A stretch of 43,636 nt of DNA. Source: Rhodocyclaceae bacterium (GTDB lineage Bacteria > Pseudomonadota > Gammaproteobacteria > Burkholderiales > UBA3065). Below are positions 7,893 to 16,200 of the stretch, piece after piece. The stretch is taken from assembly GCA_018882975.1 (NCBI GenBank), contig VEQZ01000008.1, positions 1-43,636 on the forward strand, in the 5' to 3' direction. The position numbers and the translations under genes were made by a program. How positions within the stretch are numbered: position 1 is the first letter of the stretch; each line of letters begins with the position of its first letter. Below the pieces are notes generated by a model. It had not been told where the DNA came from. It saw only the letters and a program-made list of their open reading frames with translations, and ran no database searches.

Positions 7893-10079
7893 ATGACCGC
7901 TTTCGCCAAAGCCGAACGCCGAACGCCGGACCGCGACGACGTCGATCCGACGGCAGTCTTCCGCGCCTTTGTCGAACGCTCCGCTGGTTACCTCAAGCCG
8001 GCTGACCGCGATCTGCTGGGGCAAGCCTTTGATTGCGCGCGCGAGGCGCACCGCGGGCAGTACCGCGCCAGCGGCGAACCCTACGTCACGCACCCGGTTG
8101 CGGTCGCCGAACTGCTGACGCAGTGGCACCTCGACGCGCACGCGCTCTCGGCTGCGTTGCTGCATGACGTGGTCGAGGACACCGGGGTGGACATCGGCGA
8201 GATCGGCGCGCGCTTCGGTGACAAGGTGGCGCACCTGGTCGAGGGCGTCTCCAAGCTCGACCGCATGCACTTTGCCTCGCGCGAGCAGGCGCAGGCCGAG
8301 AACTTCCGCAAGATGCTGTTGGCGATGTCGCGCGACGTGCGCGTCATCCTCATCAAGCTGGCCGACCGCCTGCACAATATGCGCACGCTGGGCGCAGTCA
8401 AGGCCGAGAAGGCTCGCCGGGTGGCCTCGGAGACACTCGAGATCTACGCGCCGATCGCCCGTCGGCTGGGCTTGGCGCGGCTGGTCGACGAGCTGGAGGA
8501 CCTCTCTTTCCGCCACCTCTACCCGGAGCGTTACCGGGTTCTCGACAATGAACTTGCGCGCATGCGCGGGCGACGCCGTGAACTCCTGCAGCGGCTTTCC
8601 GAGTCGGTCGGCGCGCGGCTCAAGGAATACGGGGTTGAGGGCGAGGTGAGCGGGCGCGAGAAGACGCTCTACAGCATCTACCGCAAGATGGTCGAGAAGC
8701 ACCTCTCCTTCTCGCAGGTCATGGACATCTACGCGCTGCGCGTAATCGTGCGCGACCAGCCGACCTGCTACCTCGCGCTGGGCGCCTTGCACTCGCTCTA
8801 CAAGCCGATTCACGGCAAGTTCAAGGACTACATCGCCATCCCCAAAGCCAACGGCTATCAGTCGCTGCACACCACGCTGTTCGGTCCCTTCGGCAATCCG
8901 GTCGAGATCCAGATCCGCACCCAGGAGATGCACCGTTTCGCCGAGACCGGCGTGGCCTCGCACTGGCTCTACCGCAAGCCGGAGTCGGCCCTGTCCGACG
9001 TTCAGCTGTCGACCACGCGCTGGCTGCAGAACCTCATCGAGACGCAGGCCGACAGCCCGGATGCCGGCGAATTCCTCGAGCAGCTGAAAGTCGACCTGTT
9101 CCCCGGCGAGGTCTATGTATTCACGCCGCAGGGCAAGATCCTCGCCCTGCCGCGCGGTGCCACCGTGGTCGATTTCGCCTATGCCGTGCACACCGACATC
9201 GGCGACCGCTGCATTGCCGCGCGTGTCAACGACGATCTGGCGCCGCTGCGCACCGAGCTGCGCAATGGCGATCGGATCGAGATCGTTACCGCGCCGCACG
9301 CCAGCCCCAACCCGCGCTGGCTCAACTTTGTGGTGAGCGGCAAGGCGCGCCACCAGATCCGGCACTTTTTGCGCACGCTCAAGCTCGAGGAGTCGGTGTC
9401 GCTGGGCGAGCGGCTGCTCGACCAGTCTCTCAACGCTTTTCACCACCACATCGGCGAGGTCAATGCGCGGCAGTGGCAGCAGCTGGCGCACGAGATGCAT
9501 CTGGCCGGGCGCGACGAGGTGTTGATGGAGGTCGGTACCGGCAAGCGGCAGGCACTCGACATCGCGCGGCGTCTGCTGCGCATCGAGGAGGCCGATGGCA
9601 CGCTGCAGGCTTTGGGTGCCATCACCGTGCACAGTGGTGAGAGCGGCGCCATCGAATACGCCAGTTGCTGCCAGCCGGTACCGGGCGACCCCATCATCGG
9701 CCTCATCGACCGCGGCCGCGGCTTGGTCATCCACACCCACGACTGCCCCTCGGTGCGGCGCAAGCGCCGTCGCACCGACGCTTCGCGCTGGGTCGATGTG
9801 GAGTGGGACGAGCACATGGAAGGCCTGTTCCCGGTCACCTTGCGCGTGGTCAGCGCGCACAAACCGGGCGTGCTTGCGGAACTGGCCAAGGCCATTGCCG
9901 AGGCCGACTCCAATATCAGCGGTGTCTCCGTGGACGAGGCCGATACCGGCAGCGCCTACACCACGGTGCGCTTCACCATCGAAGTGGCCAACCGTGTGCA
10001 GTTGGCCAGCGTGATGCGCAACCTGCGCAAGCGGCCGGAGGTGGTGCGCCTGGCACGCACGCGCAACGGCGTGCGCTGA
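7893..10079 (+). CDS. spoT: Bifunctional (p)ppGpp synthetase/hydrolase SpoT
   Basis: A 728-residue long RSH enzyme. The hydrolase domain has an intact HD pair (HDVVEDT, H91-D92). The synthetase domain has KFKDYIAIPKANGYQSLHT near residue 309 and the catalytic-Glu region with IQIRT near 340. A TGS domain (FPGEVYVFTPQGK) lies near 400 and a C-terminal ACT domain near 645-728. Because the HD motif is intact and the synthetase loop is of the basic (R/K)xKD type rather than the ExDD of monofunctional RelA, it should both make and degrade (p)ppGpp. It is the last gene of the gmk-rpoZ-spoT group. No clear Shine-Dalgarno precedes the ATG. Confidence 0.95.
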   Translation: MTAFAKAERRTPDRDDVDPTAVFRAFVERSAGYLKPADRDLLGQAFDCAREAHRGQYRASGEPYVTHPVAVAELLTQWHLDAHALSAALLHDVVEDTGVDIGEIGARFGDKVAHLVEGVSKLDRMHFASREQAQAENFRKMLLAMSRDVRVILIKLADRLHNMRTLGAVKAEKARRVASETLEIYAPIARRLGLARLVDELEDLSFRHLYPERYRVLDNELARMRGRRRELLQRLSESVGARLKEYGVEGEVSGREKTLYSIYRKMVEKHLSFSQVMDIYALRVIVRDQPTCYLALGALHSLYKPIHGKFKDYIAIPKANGYQSLHTTLFGPFGNPVEIQIRTQEMHRFAETGVASHWLYRKPESALSDVQLSTTRWLQNLIETQADSPDAGEFLEQLKVDLFPGEVYVFTPQGKILALPRGATVVDFAYAVHTDIGDRCIAARVNDDLAPLRTELRNGDRIEIVTAPHASPNPRWLNFVVSGKARHQIRHFLRTLKLEESVSLGERLLDQSLNAFHHHIGEVNARQWQQLAHEMHLAGRDEVLMEVGTGKRQALDIARRLLRIEEADGTLQALGAITVHSGESGAIEYASCCQPVPGDPIIGLIDRGRGLVIHTHDCPSVRRKRRRTDASRWVDVEWDEHMEGLFPVTLRVVSAHKPGVLAELAKAIAEADSNISGVSVDEADTGSAYTTVRFTIEVANRVQLASVMRNLRKRPEVVRLARTRNGVR

Positions 10080-10097
10080 CCACCCCTCGGCGGACGG

Positions 10098-10128
10098 CGA
10101 AAAAAGACCCCGGCCGGGACCGGGGTCT
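10098..10128 (-). terminator. Rho-independent terminator of the MHS transporter gene
   Basis: A 9-bp perfect stem (10105-10113 with 10120-10128, loop of 6) is preceded on the plus strand by a run of six As after G10099. Read on the minus strand this is a GC-rich hairpin followed by a T tract, about 50 nt past the stop of the transporter gene. On the plus strand no T tract follows, so for spoT it would act weakly at best. Confidence 0.85.
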
Positions 10129-10176
10129 CATCAGCGGCACAGGTCAGCCGGGCAGGCCCGGCGACCGGATCCCCTC

Positions 10177-11814
10177 TCAGGTGTGGTATGCGCCGCCATC
10201 GCGCGTGTCACGCACCAGCAGCAGGCCGATCACAAAGGTCATCATGGCGATGATGATCGGGTACCAGAGGCCCTTGTAGATGTCGCCGGTGGCCGCCACG
10301 ATGGCGAACGAGGTGGCCGGCAGGAAGCCGCCGAACCAGCCGTTGCCGATGTGGTACGGCAGGCTCATCGAGGTGTAGCGGATGCGCGCCGGGAACAGCT
10401 CCACCAGCAGCGCCGCGATCGGCCCGTAGACCATCGTCACGTAGAACACCATGACGAACAGGATGGCGATGATCAGCGGTTTGTTCATGGTGGCCGGGTC
10501 GGCCTTGTCCGGATAGCCGGCGGCCTTGAGTGCCGCGGCCATCTCGGCTTTGAAGCGGTCGGTCTCGGCCTTGGCGTCCTCAGCCTTGCCATCGTAGGAC
10601 TTGACCACCGTCTCGCCGACCTTGACCTCGGCAGTGGCCCCATAAGGTAGCGGCTGGTTCTGGTAGCTGATGCCGCCCTTGGCGAGAAACTCCTTGGCCA
10701 CATCGCAACTGCTGGTGAACTTGGCGGTGCCGGTCGGGTTGAACTGCAGCGAGCACTGACCCGGGTCGGAGAACACGGTGACCGGGCTCTTGGTTTGCGC
10801 GTCGGCCAGCGCCGGGTTGGCGGCGTGCATCAGCGCCCCGAACAGCGGGAAGTAGGTCAGCGCAGCGATCAGGCAGCCGCTGAGGATGATGTGTTTGCGG
10901 CCGATCTTGTCGGAGAGCCAACCGAAGAAAACGAAGAACGGCGTGGCCAGGATCAGCGCGGTGGCGACCATGATGTTGGCAGTCGGGCTGTCGACCTTGG
11001 CCATCTTCTCGAGGAAGAACAGTGCGTAGAACTGGCCCGTGTACCAGACCACGCCTTGGCCGGCGGCGGCGCCGAACAGTGCGATCAGCACCACTTTGAG
11101 GTTGCGCCATTCGCCGAAGGACTCGCCGAGCGGGTTCTTGGAGCCCTTGCCCTCGGCCTTCATGCGCTGGAACACGGGCGACTCGGCCAGTTGCAGGCGG
11201 ATCCACAGCGAGACCAGCAGCAGCAGCACCGAGACCAGATAGGGCACGCGCCAGCCCCAATCCTTGAAGGCGTCCTCGCCCAGATAGGTCCGCGTACCCA
11301 AGATCACCAGCAGGGCGAGCATCAGGCCGCCGGTGGCGGTGGTCTGGATCCAGCTGGTGTAAAGGCCGCGGCGACCGTCGGGCGCGTGCTCCGCCACGTA
11401 AGTCGCGGCGCCACCGTATTCACCGCCCAGCGCCAAGCCCTGCAGCAGGCGCAGGCTGATGAGGATGATCGGCGCAGCGATGCCGATGCTGTGGTAACTC
11501 GGCAGCAGGCCGACCAGAAAGGTCGATGCGCCCATGATCAGGATGGTGATGAGGAAGGTGTGCTTGCGCCCGACCAAGTCACCCAGCCGACCGAACACGA
11601 TGGCGCCGAAGGGCCGCACGGCAAAGCCGGCGGCAAACGCCAGCAGCGTGAAGATGGTCTTGGTCGATGCATCCAGCGGCGTGAAGAACTGGTCGGCGAT
11701 GATCAGCGCCATGACGCCGAACAGGTAGAAGTCGTACCACTCGAAGACGGTTCCCAGTGCCGAGGCGAAGATGACCTTCTTCTCTTCGCCGCTCATTGGC
11801 CGATGTTGCGTCAT
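10177..11814 (-). CDS. MHS-family MFS transporter (ProP-like) with a large periplasmic insert
   Basis: A 545-residue major facilitator of the metabolite:H+ symporter type. The N-terminus shows SALGTVFEWYDFYLFG and AVRPFGAIVFGRLGD (MFS motif between helices 2 and 3), followed by RLLQGLALGGEYGGA. A repeat of the motif, GWLSDKIGRKH, starts the second half. Between it and the last four helices lies a hydrophilic insert of about 110 residues (roughly 329-445) containing two cysteines (C354, C370). MHS proteins carry dicarboxylates, citrate, betaine, proline and similar compounds; the substrate here is not evident. A good GGAGG site precedes the ATG. The gene stands alone, with its own terminator. 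Confidence 0.87.
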   Translation of the reverse strand: MTQHRPMSGEEKKVIFASALGTVFEWYDFYLFGVMALIIADQFFTPLDASTKTIFTLLAFAAGFAVRPFGAIVFGRLGDLVGRKHTFLITILIMGASTFLVGLLPSYHSIGIAAPIILISLRLLQGLALGGEYGGAATYVAEHAPDGRRGLYTSWIQTTATGGLMLALLVILGTRTYLGEDAFKDWGWRVPYLVSVLLLLVSLWIRLQLAESPVFQRMKAEGKGSKNPLGESFGEWRNLKVVLIALFGAAAGQGVVWYTGQFYALFFLEKMAKVDSPTANIMVATALILATPFFVFFGWLSDKIGRKHIILSGCLIAALTYFPLFGALMHAANPALADAQTKSPVTVFSDPGQCSLQFNPTGTAKFTSSCDVAKEFLAKGGISYQNQPLPYGATAEVKVGETVVKSYDGKAEDAKAETDRFKAEMAAALKAAGYPDKADPATMNKPLIIAILFVMVFYVTMVYGPIAALLVELFPARIRYTSMSLPYHIGNGWFGGFLPATSFAIVAATGDIYKGLWYPIIIAMMTFVIGLLLVRDTRDGGAYHT

Positions 11815-12090
11815 GATTCCTCCGTGCGGGGCGTTATGGTTTTAGGCCGCAGGCGGATGGACGATGCCCCCGCGCATGGCAGGGGCATTGTGCGGGACGG
11901 GGTGGATTGCGTCTAGTTGAGCGGCACCTTATCGCGCTACCTCGAACTCGGGAGACCAATCTCTACGTCGCCATTGCCCCACCGGCCGATGTTGGAGATA
12001 TCGCGGCACAGACCTCTGGGGTCTTCCATCTCGTAATGAAGTCTGTTGCGCATCTGCAAGGAGATGCAACCGCCCCCAAGGGCCTGCTCG
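11815..12090. other. Intergenic region between the MHS transporter and ychF
   Basis: About 276 bases with no supported gene. It must hold the minus-strand promoter of the transporter and the 3' end of the ychF transcript. I see a hairpin with arms ATGCCCC/GGGGCAT near 11864-11890 and a small stem (GCATCT/AGATGC) near 12051-12068, neither with a following T run. Short frames here have no homology character. Confidence 0.4.
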
Positions 12091-13182
12091 TCAGACGTTA
12101 AACAGAAAATTCATCACGTCGCCGTCTTTGACCACGTAGTCCTTGCCTTCGGCGCGCATCTTGCCGGCCTCCTTGGCGCCGTGTTCGCCGCCGTGCGCGA
12201 CAAAATCCTCAAACCCGATGGTCTGGGCGCGGATGAAGCCTTTCTCGAAGTCGGTGTGGATGACGCCGGCGGCCTGCGGCGCGGTGTCGCCCTTGTGGAT
12301 GGTCCACGCGCGCACTTCCTTGACCCCGGCAGTGAAGTAGGTCTGCAGGCCGAGCAGGTCATAGCCGGCGCGGATCAGGCGGTTGAGGCCCGGCTCCTCG
12401 AGCCCCAGATCGGCCAGAAAGGCCAGCCTGTCCTCGTCCTCGAGGTCGGCCAATTCGGCCTCGAGCTTGGCGCACAGGGCGACCACCGGCGCGCCCTCTT
12501 TGGCGGCGAACTCACGCAGCCGGTCGAGAAAAGGGTTGTTCTCGAAGCCGCTCTCGTCGACATTGCCGACGTACATGGCCGGCTTGATGGTGAGCAGGCA
12601 CAGCGGCTTGACCAATACCTTCTCGTCGTCGGACAGCGCCAGCGTACGCGCGGGGCGGCCTTCGTTGAGGTGCGGCACCAGTTTCTCCAGCACCGCGACC
12701 AGCTTCTGCGCTTCCTTGTCGCCCGACTTGGCTTTCTTGCCGTCGCGGGCGATGGCTTTTTCGACACCGGCCAGATCGGCCAACGCCAGTTCGGTGACGA
12801 TGGTCTCGATGTCGGCGATCGGGTCGACGCGGCCGTTGACGTGCACCACGTTGGCGTCCTCGAAGCAACGCACCACATTCACGATGGCGTCAGTCTCGCG
12901 GATGTTGGCGAGGAACTGGTTGCCGAGACCCTCACCCTTGCTCGCACCCGCCACCAGACCGGCGATGTCGACGAACTCGACGATGGCCGGCTGGATCTTC
13001 TGCGGCTTGACGATGGCTGCCAGCTTGGCCAGTCGCGTGTCCGGCACCTCGACGATGCCGACATTCGGCTCGATGGTGCAGAACGGGTAGTTTTCGGCGG
13101 CGATGCCGGCCTTGGTCAGGGCGTTGAAGAGGGTCGACTTGCCGACGTTGGGCAGGCCGACGATGCCGCATTGGAGGCTCAT
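12091..13182 (-). CDS. ychF: Redox-regulated ribosome-binding ATPase YchF
   Basis: A 363-residue OBG-family P-loop protein. It has G1 [14 protein letters not shown] near the N-terminus, a switch region with [20 protein letters not shown], an ATP-specifying NVDE-type motif, and a C-terminal TGS-like domain ending [15 protein letters not shown]. YchF binds ATP rather than GTP and associates with ribosomes; it is linked to oxidative-stress response. In related genomes it follows pth directly on the same strand. Here about 1.6 kb of lower-GC sequence with two genes separates them. The start ATG at 13182 is the only one compatible with the conserved N-terminus. Confidence 0.96.
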   Translation of the reverse strand: MSLQCGIVGLPNVGKSTLFNALTKAGIAAENYPFCTIEPNVGIVEVPDTRLAKLAAIVKPQKIQPAIVEFVDIAGLVAGASKGEGLGNQFLANIRETDAIVNVVRCFEDANVVHVNGRVDPIADIETIVTELALADLAGVEKAIARDGKKAKSGDKEAQKLVAVLEKLVPHLNEGRPARTLALSDDEKVLVKPLCLLTIKPAMYVGNVDESGFENNPFLDRLREFAAKEGAPVVALCAKLEAELADLEDEDRLAFLADLGLEEPGLNRLIRAGYDLLGLQTYFTAGVKEVRAWTIHKGDTAPQAAGVIHTDFEKGFIRAQTIGFEDFVAHGGEHGAKEAGKMRAEGKDYVVKDGDVMNFLFNV

Positions 13183-13289
13183 AGTTAATGATTTCGGTCG
13201 GAAGTGTAAGTTTCAGGCAGCGCAAGCCAGTTGCAAGATGCGATTCAATGCATTGAGCCATCTGAAAAGGCCCCCAGGTAAACTTCTAT

Positions 13290-13949
13290 TCAAAAGCTTC
13301 CGGGCGAGCTGCCAGTGCGTATGGGAAAGGCGTGTATAGACAAATGGATCTGACTGCCGCTGCCTGATCGGAACGACCATTCTTGACCGCTGCGCTTCAG
13401 AGGCCTGAAGCGCCCCTCAATACTATTTGGAATTGCCATCGGAAACGAAATGCGTAGGCGGCGAACGACCGCCTGCATGGCGGGCAAGGCGTGGTACTGC
13501 TTCCAATGTTCTTTCATGCATGACATGGTATCGAATAAAAATCCTGTGAGGTCTCTTGATGCCAGTTCGGCGGTGAAGCCCTCGTGAAATTGACTCGAGC
13601 AAACGACCCCATGGCTTTCAGGGATTTGGGACAGGCCTTCGGAATAATCGTCAGTCGTCACGAATAGCGTTGATGATATTCCATGAGCCTCGACTTTTGC
13701 CTTAGCAAGAACCAAAGATGGATCGACAAACCGGAGTGCCTCTGCATCACCTACAAATACTTGAGTTCTTATTGGTTTCAAAAAATCAACTGTTATTGAA
13801 AAATCCAGAACATTTGGGGAAATCAGACGGCACAAAAACCCCGCAATGTCCGAGGAATTGACGTAGTTTCTCTCTCCTCTCAGAGCAAGGGGGAAGCTAT
13901 TCGCCGATGAATTGTTTATCAAAAAATTCTTCAATTGCTTTTGCTTCAA
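13290..13949 (-). CDS. Hypothetical protein of the low-GC islet, possible tandem hotdog fold
   Basis: About 219 residues that I do not recognise. Two stretches share a similar layout: a helix-like segment, then a beta strand with a Pro-turn (ITVDFLKPI near residue 52, RLRISFPMAIP near 165), then further strands. This resembles the helix plus five-strand pattern of hotdog proteins (thioesterases, acyl dehydratases), so a double-hotdog fold is possible, but this is inference from pattern only. The ATG at 13949 makes it overlap the hydrolase gene by 53 nt; the first 15-20 residues are the alternate frame of the hydrolase C-terminus, so a later start is possible. The two genes are probably co-transcribed. 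Confidence 0.55.
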   Translation of the reverse strand: MKQKQLKNFLINNSSANSFPLALRGERNYVNSSDIAGFLCRLISPNVLDFSITVDFLKPIRTQVFVGDAEALRFVDPSLVLAKAKVEAHGISSTLFVTTDDYSEGLSQIPESHGVVCSSQFHEGFTAELASRDLTGFLFDTMSCMKEHWKQYHALPAMQAVVRRLRISFPMAIPNSIEGRFRPLKRSGQEWSFRSGSGSQIHLSIHAFPIRTGSSPGSF

Positions 13950-14757
13950 TATTGCAGGAAAGGGACAGCGGGTGCCCGGCCATCGTAAAAACTTTTTCCT
14001 CGGAGTTCGGCAGGGAAGCGCCCATCTGTTCCGCGAAAAGCTTCCTCAGCCTGCTTTGTTCACCCCACATCGCCAGCGTTGGATTGGGCAGGCTCTCTTT
14101 TCCCGCAAGTATGTTGAATTCCTTAAGACTTTCGGGGTTCACGGGGCGCAAAGCGGGTTGCAATGCACCGTTGCGAGGTCGGAGTCGTCCGCGGATGAAT
14201 CGTCGTTTGGTCTCATTGTCGTCAAAGACAAGCGCTCTGAGAGGACTGTTGTCCCAAGCCATCTCAGCCGACTCCAGATTCAAAAAGGCTTTGCCGAGAA
14301 AGACTTGACATTCCTTTATGTAGGACCGCGTTTCTTCATCGAAGCCGAATGCCGGCTCCGCCAGGGCAAGGGGGATCGTTTTGAATTTTTCGTCGTCCCG
14401 GTTCTGGTACAGGCAGGCCAAACTCGCTATAGCCCCGCCCGAGGAGGTGAGCAGGCCAATCCGGAGTGTGGATTTCTTCAGAATGGCGCTCAATACCTTC
14501 AACTTCACGGCGAACGGCGGGACAGTGGAATTGGGTTCCGAATAGCCGCTTCCGGGAGCATCAAACGCAATCACCTTGTATGGCACGGCGCGCGCAGGGT
14601 GGCTGAGGCGTTCGGCCAGGAACGTGAAATCGGCAGAATTCCCGCCTGCCCCATGTAGGCACACGACCTGAGCAGATGGCTCAGGGGGAGACCAAGAACG
14701 ATAAAAAACTCGCTTGAGGTCTTTCGATGTATTGATAAAGCCTTCAGTGTACGTCAT
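13897..14757 (-). CDS. Alpha/beta-hydrolase of the low-GC islet
   Basis: A 286-residue alpha/beta-hydrolase fold protein. It has an oxyanion-type HGAGGN at residues 35-40, FDAPGSGYS at 65-73, and a nucleophile elbow TSSGG with Ser106 as probable nucleophile (Thr replaces the usual first Gly). A C-terminal His262 lies in AGHPLS. At the usual catalytic-acid position after strand 7 the motif is WGEQS (231-235), where relatives have an Asp at the last place; Glu233 or another acid may substitute. No signal peptide is present, so it is probably cytoplasmic. It lies between pth and an unrecognised gene in lower-GC DNA. The substrate is unknown; an ester, thioester or lactone is likely from the fold. 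Confidence 0.8.
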   Translation of the reverse strand: MTYTEGFINTSKDLKRVFYRSWSPPEPSAQVVCLHGAGGNSADFTFLAERLSHPARAVPYKVIAFDAPGSGYSEPNSTVPPFAVKLKVLSAILKKSTLRIGLLTSSGGAIASLACLYQNRDDEKFKTIPLALAEPAFGFDEETRSYIKECQVFLGKAFLNLESAEMAWDNSPLRALVFDDNETKRRFIRGRLRPRNGALQPALRPVNPESLKEFNILAGKESLPNPTLAMWGEQSRLRKLFAEQMGASLPNSEEKVFTMAGHPLSLSCNIEAKAIEEFFDKQFIGE

Positions 14758-14822
14758 CAGGCGCTGTCCAGTGTCTAAGGCAACCGAAGGATAACCCAGG
14801 GCTTGCCCGGATATCGCGTAGG

Positions 14823-15404
14823 TCAGCCTGTTGGCGAGTGGAGCTTGTTCATCGCGAGCTCAAAGTCGCCGCGTGCCATGTCCGGCCAGACGTCGAGCGC
14901 GCGGCGCATGGCGAGTTCTATGCCGTCTTCCTCCGCGCAGCTCGGGCGGTCGAGCACGAAGCCGGTCACCTTGGCTCGATCACCCGGGTGGCCGATACCG
15001 AGGCGCAGCCGCCAGTAGTCCTTGCCGAGTTGCACGTCGATGTCCTTGAGCCCGTTGTGTCCGCCGTGGCCGCCACCGACTTTAAGCCGTGCGGTGCCGG
15101 GGGGCAGGTCGAGTTCGTCGTGCACCACCAGCACCTCGCCCGGTGCGATCTTGTAGAAGCGCGCGAGCGCGCCTACGGCCTGGCCGCTGCGGTTCATGAA
15201 GGTGTCGGGCTTGAGCAGCCAGAGTTCGCCGGCCGGACCACGCACCTTGGCGACCAGACCGAAGAACTTGCCCTCGTTCGACCACTGGCCGCCCAGTTCC
15301 GCCGCCAGCTGGTCGACCCACCAGAAGCCGGCGTTGTGGCGGGTGGCAGCGTATTCGCGACCAGGGTTGCCGAGGCCGGCGACGAGGCGGAGCGGGGTGG
15401 GCAT
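14823..15404 (-). CDS. pth: Peptidyl-tRNA hydrolase
   Basis: A 193-residue Pth that cleaves peptidyl-tRNAs released prematurely from ribosomes. It shows [19 protein letters not shown] with the catalytic His in RHNAG, the [10 protein letters not shown] segment, and HDELDLPPG followed by [11 protein letters not shown]. Length matches the family. It lies downstream of rplY on the same strand; a terminator hairpin in the gap suggests partly independent expression. Its usual downstream neighbour ychF is displaced by the lower-GC islet. Confidence 0.96.
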   Translation of the reverse strand: MPTPLRLVAGLGNPGREYAATRHNAGFWWVDQLAAELGGQWSNEGKFFGLVAKVRGPAGELWLLKPDTFMNRSGQAVGALARFYKIAPGEVLVVHDELDLPPGTARLKVGGGHGGHNGLKDIDVQLGKDYWRLRLGIGHPGDRAKVTGFVLDRPSCAEEDGIELAMRRALDVWPDMARGDFELAMNKLHSPTG

Positions 15405-15440
15405 GGTGCGTGCGGAGGAGTTGGACGGCTACGTTTGGCA

Positions 15441-15468
15441 AACAAAAAGCCCGTACGCGACGGGCTTT
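15441..15468 (-). terminator. Rho-independent terminator between rplY and pth
   Basis: A 9-bp perfect stem (15446-15454 with 15460-15468) with a 5-base loop. On the minus strand it is followed by a TTTTTGTTT-type tract, just after the rplY stop. It should end or attenuate rplY transcription before pth. A shorter T run (TTTCT) on the plus side makes weak bidirectional action possible. Confidence 0.8.
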
Positions 15469-15489
15469 CTGTCGGCTGCGTGACCGCGA

Positions 15490-16098
15490 TTACTGCGCTT
15501 GGCTTTCCGCGGCGCTCTCGTCGGCGCCACCGCGCGGTGCCATGCACACCGCCACCACGGCATTGTCGCCATGGCGCAGCGCGGTGCTTTCGACGCCTTC
15601 CGGCAGATTCAGGTCGGCGAGGTGCACCGATTGGCCGGCATTAAGGCCGCTCAGATCAACGGTGATGAACTCCGGCAGATTTTCCGGCAGACAGGCAATG
15701 TCGAGCTCCAAAACGACGTGGCTCATTTTGCCCCCCTGCAGCTTGACGCCCGGGGCGAGGTCTTCGCCGGTAAAGTGCAGCGGCACCTTCATGTGGATCT
15801 TCTCGCCGGCGGCGATGCGCTGGAAGTCGATGTGCAGGACCTGCTGCTTGAACGGGTGCATCTGGTAGTCGCGCAGCAGCACCGGCTCCTTCTTGCCGTC
15901 GAGCGACATGCTCAGCACCGAGGCGTGGAAGGCCTCTTCCTGAAGCGCGTAATAGAGAGCGTTGTGGTCGAGCTCGATGGCGACAGCATCCTTGTGTCCG
16001 CCATAGACGATGCCCGGCACCTTGCCCGTACGACGCAGGCGGCGGCTCGCTCCGGTGCCCTGCGTGGTGCGGTTGAGTGCGATGAATTCGATGGTCAT
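15490..16098 (-). CDS. rplY: 50S ribosomal protein L25, long (CTC) form
   Basis: A 202-residue L25/TL5/CTC-type ribosomal protein that binds 5S rRNA. The N-terminal L25 domain includes [18 protein letters not shown], and the second, beta-rich CTC domain includes [15 protein letters not shown] and [16 protein letters not shown] short Glu/Ala-rich tail ends the protein. The long form is the usual one in betaproteobacteria, unlike the 94-residue E. coli L25. A GGGAG site precedes the ATG. It lies between prs and pth on the same strand, the conserved order. Confidence 0.96.
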   Translation of the reverse strand: MTIEFIALNRTTQGTGASRRLRRTGKVPGIVYGGHKDAVAIELDHNALYYALQEEAFHASVLSMSLDGKKEPVLLRDYQMHPFKQQVLHIDFQRIAAGEKIHMKVPLHFTGEDLAPGVKLQGGKMSHVVLELDIACLPENLPEFITVDLSGLNAGQSVHLADLNLPEGVESTALRHGDNAVVAVCMAPRGGADESAAESQAQ

Positions 16099-16147
16099 TT
16101 GAATCTCCCTGACTGCATGTGGACTGCGGTGAGTACTGCTTGCGAAA

Positions 16148-16169
16148 CCCCGGCCGCGACCAGCCGGGG
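16148..16169 (-). terminator. Weak hairpin between prs and rplY
   Basis: Arms CCCCGGC (16148-16154) and GCCGGGG (16163-16169) form a 7-bp stem with an 8-base loop, followed on the minus strand by only TTT. It may be an attenuator or mRNA-stability hairpin rather than a full terminator. Confidence 0.35.
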
Positions 16170-16200
16170 GTGGGTGCCCTTGCGGGCGTCTGTCGGCGCG

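Larger units (their letters stand above)
13183..14822. other. Lower-GC accessory islet inserted between pth and ychF
   Basis: Base composition drops abruptly here: lines counted by hand are near 47-55% G+C against about 65-70% in the flanking genes. Codon use also changes, with many A/T-ending codons. Two minus-strand genes fill the interval, in the direction of the rplY-pth-ychF block. No tRNA, integrase, transposase or clear terminal repeats were found at the edges. The interval looks like laterally acquired DNA, but how it arrived is not visible. Confidence 0.75.

Noticed and set aside
7755-9860. A 701-codon minus-strand open frame opposite spoT
   Set aside because: Antisense shadow of a well-supported gene, with no recognisable motifs.
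13183-14822. Toxin-antitoxin or phage-defence module
   Set aside because: Neither protein shows toxin, nuclease, helicase or DNA-binding motifs, so no defence label is supported.
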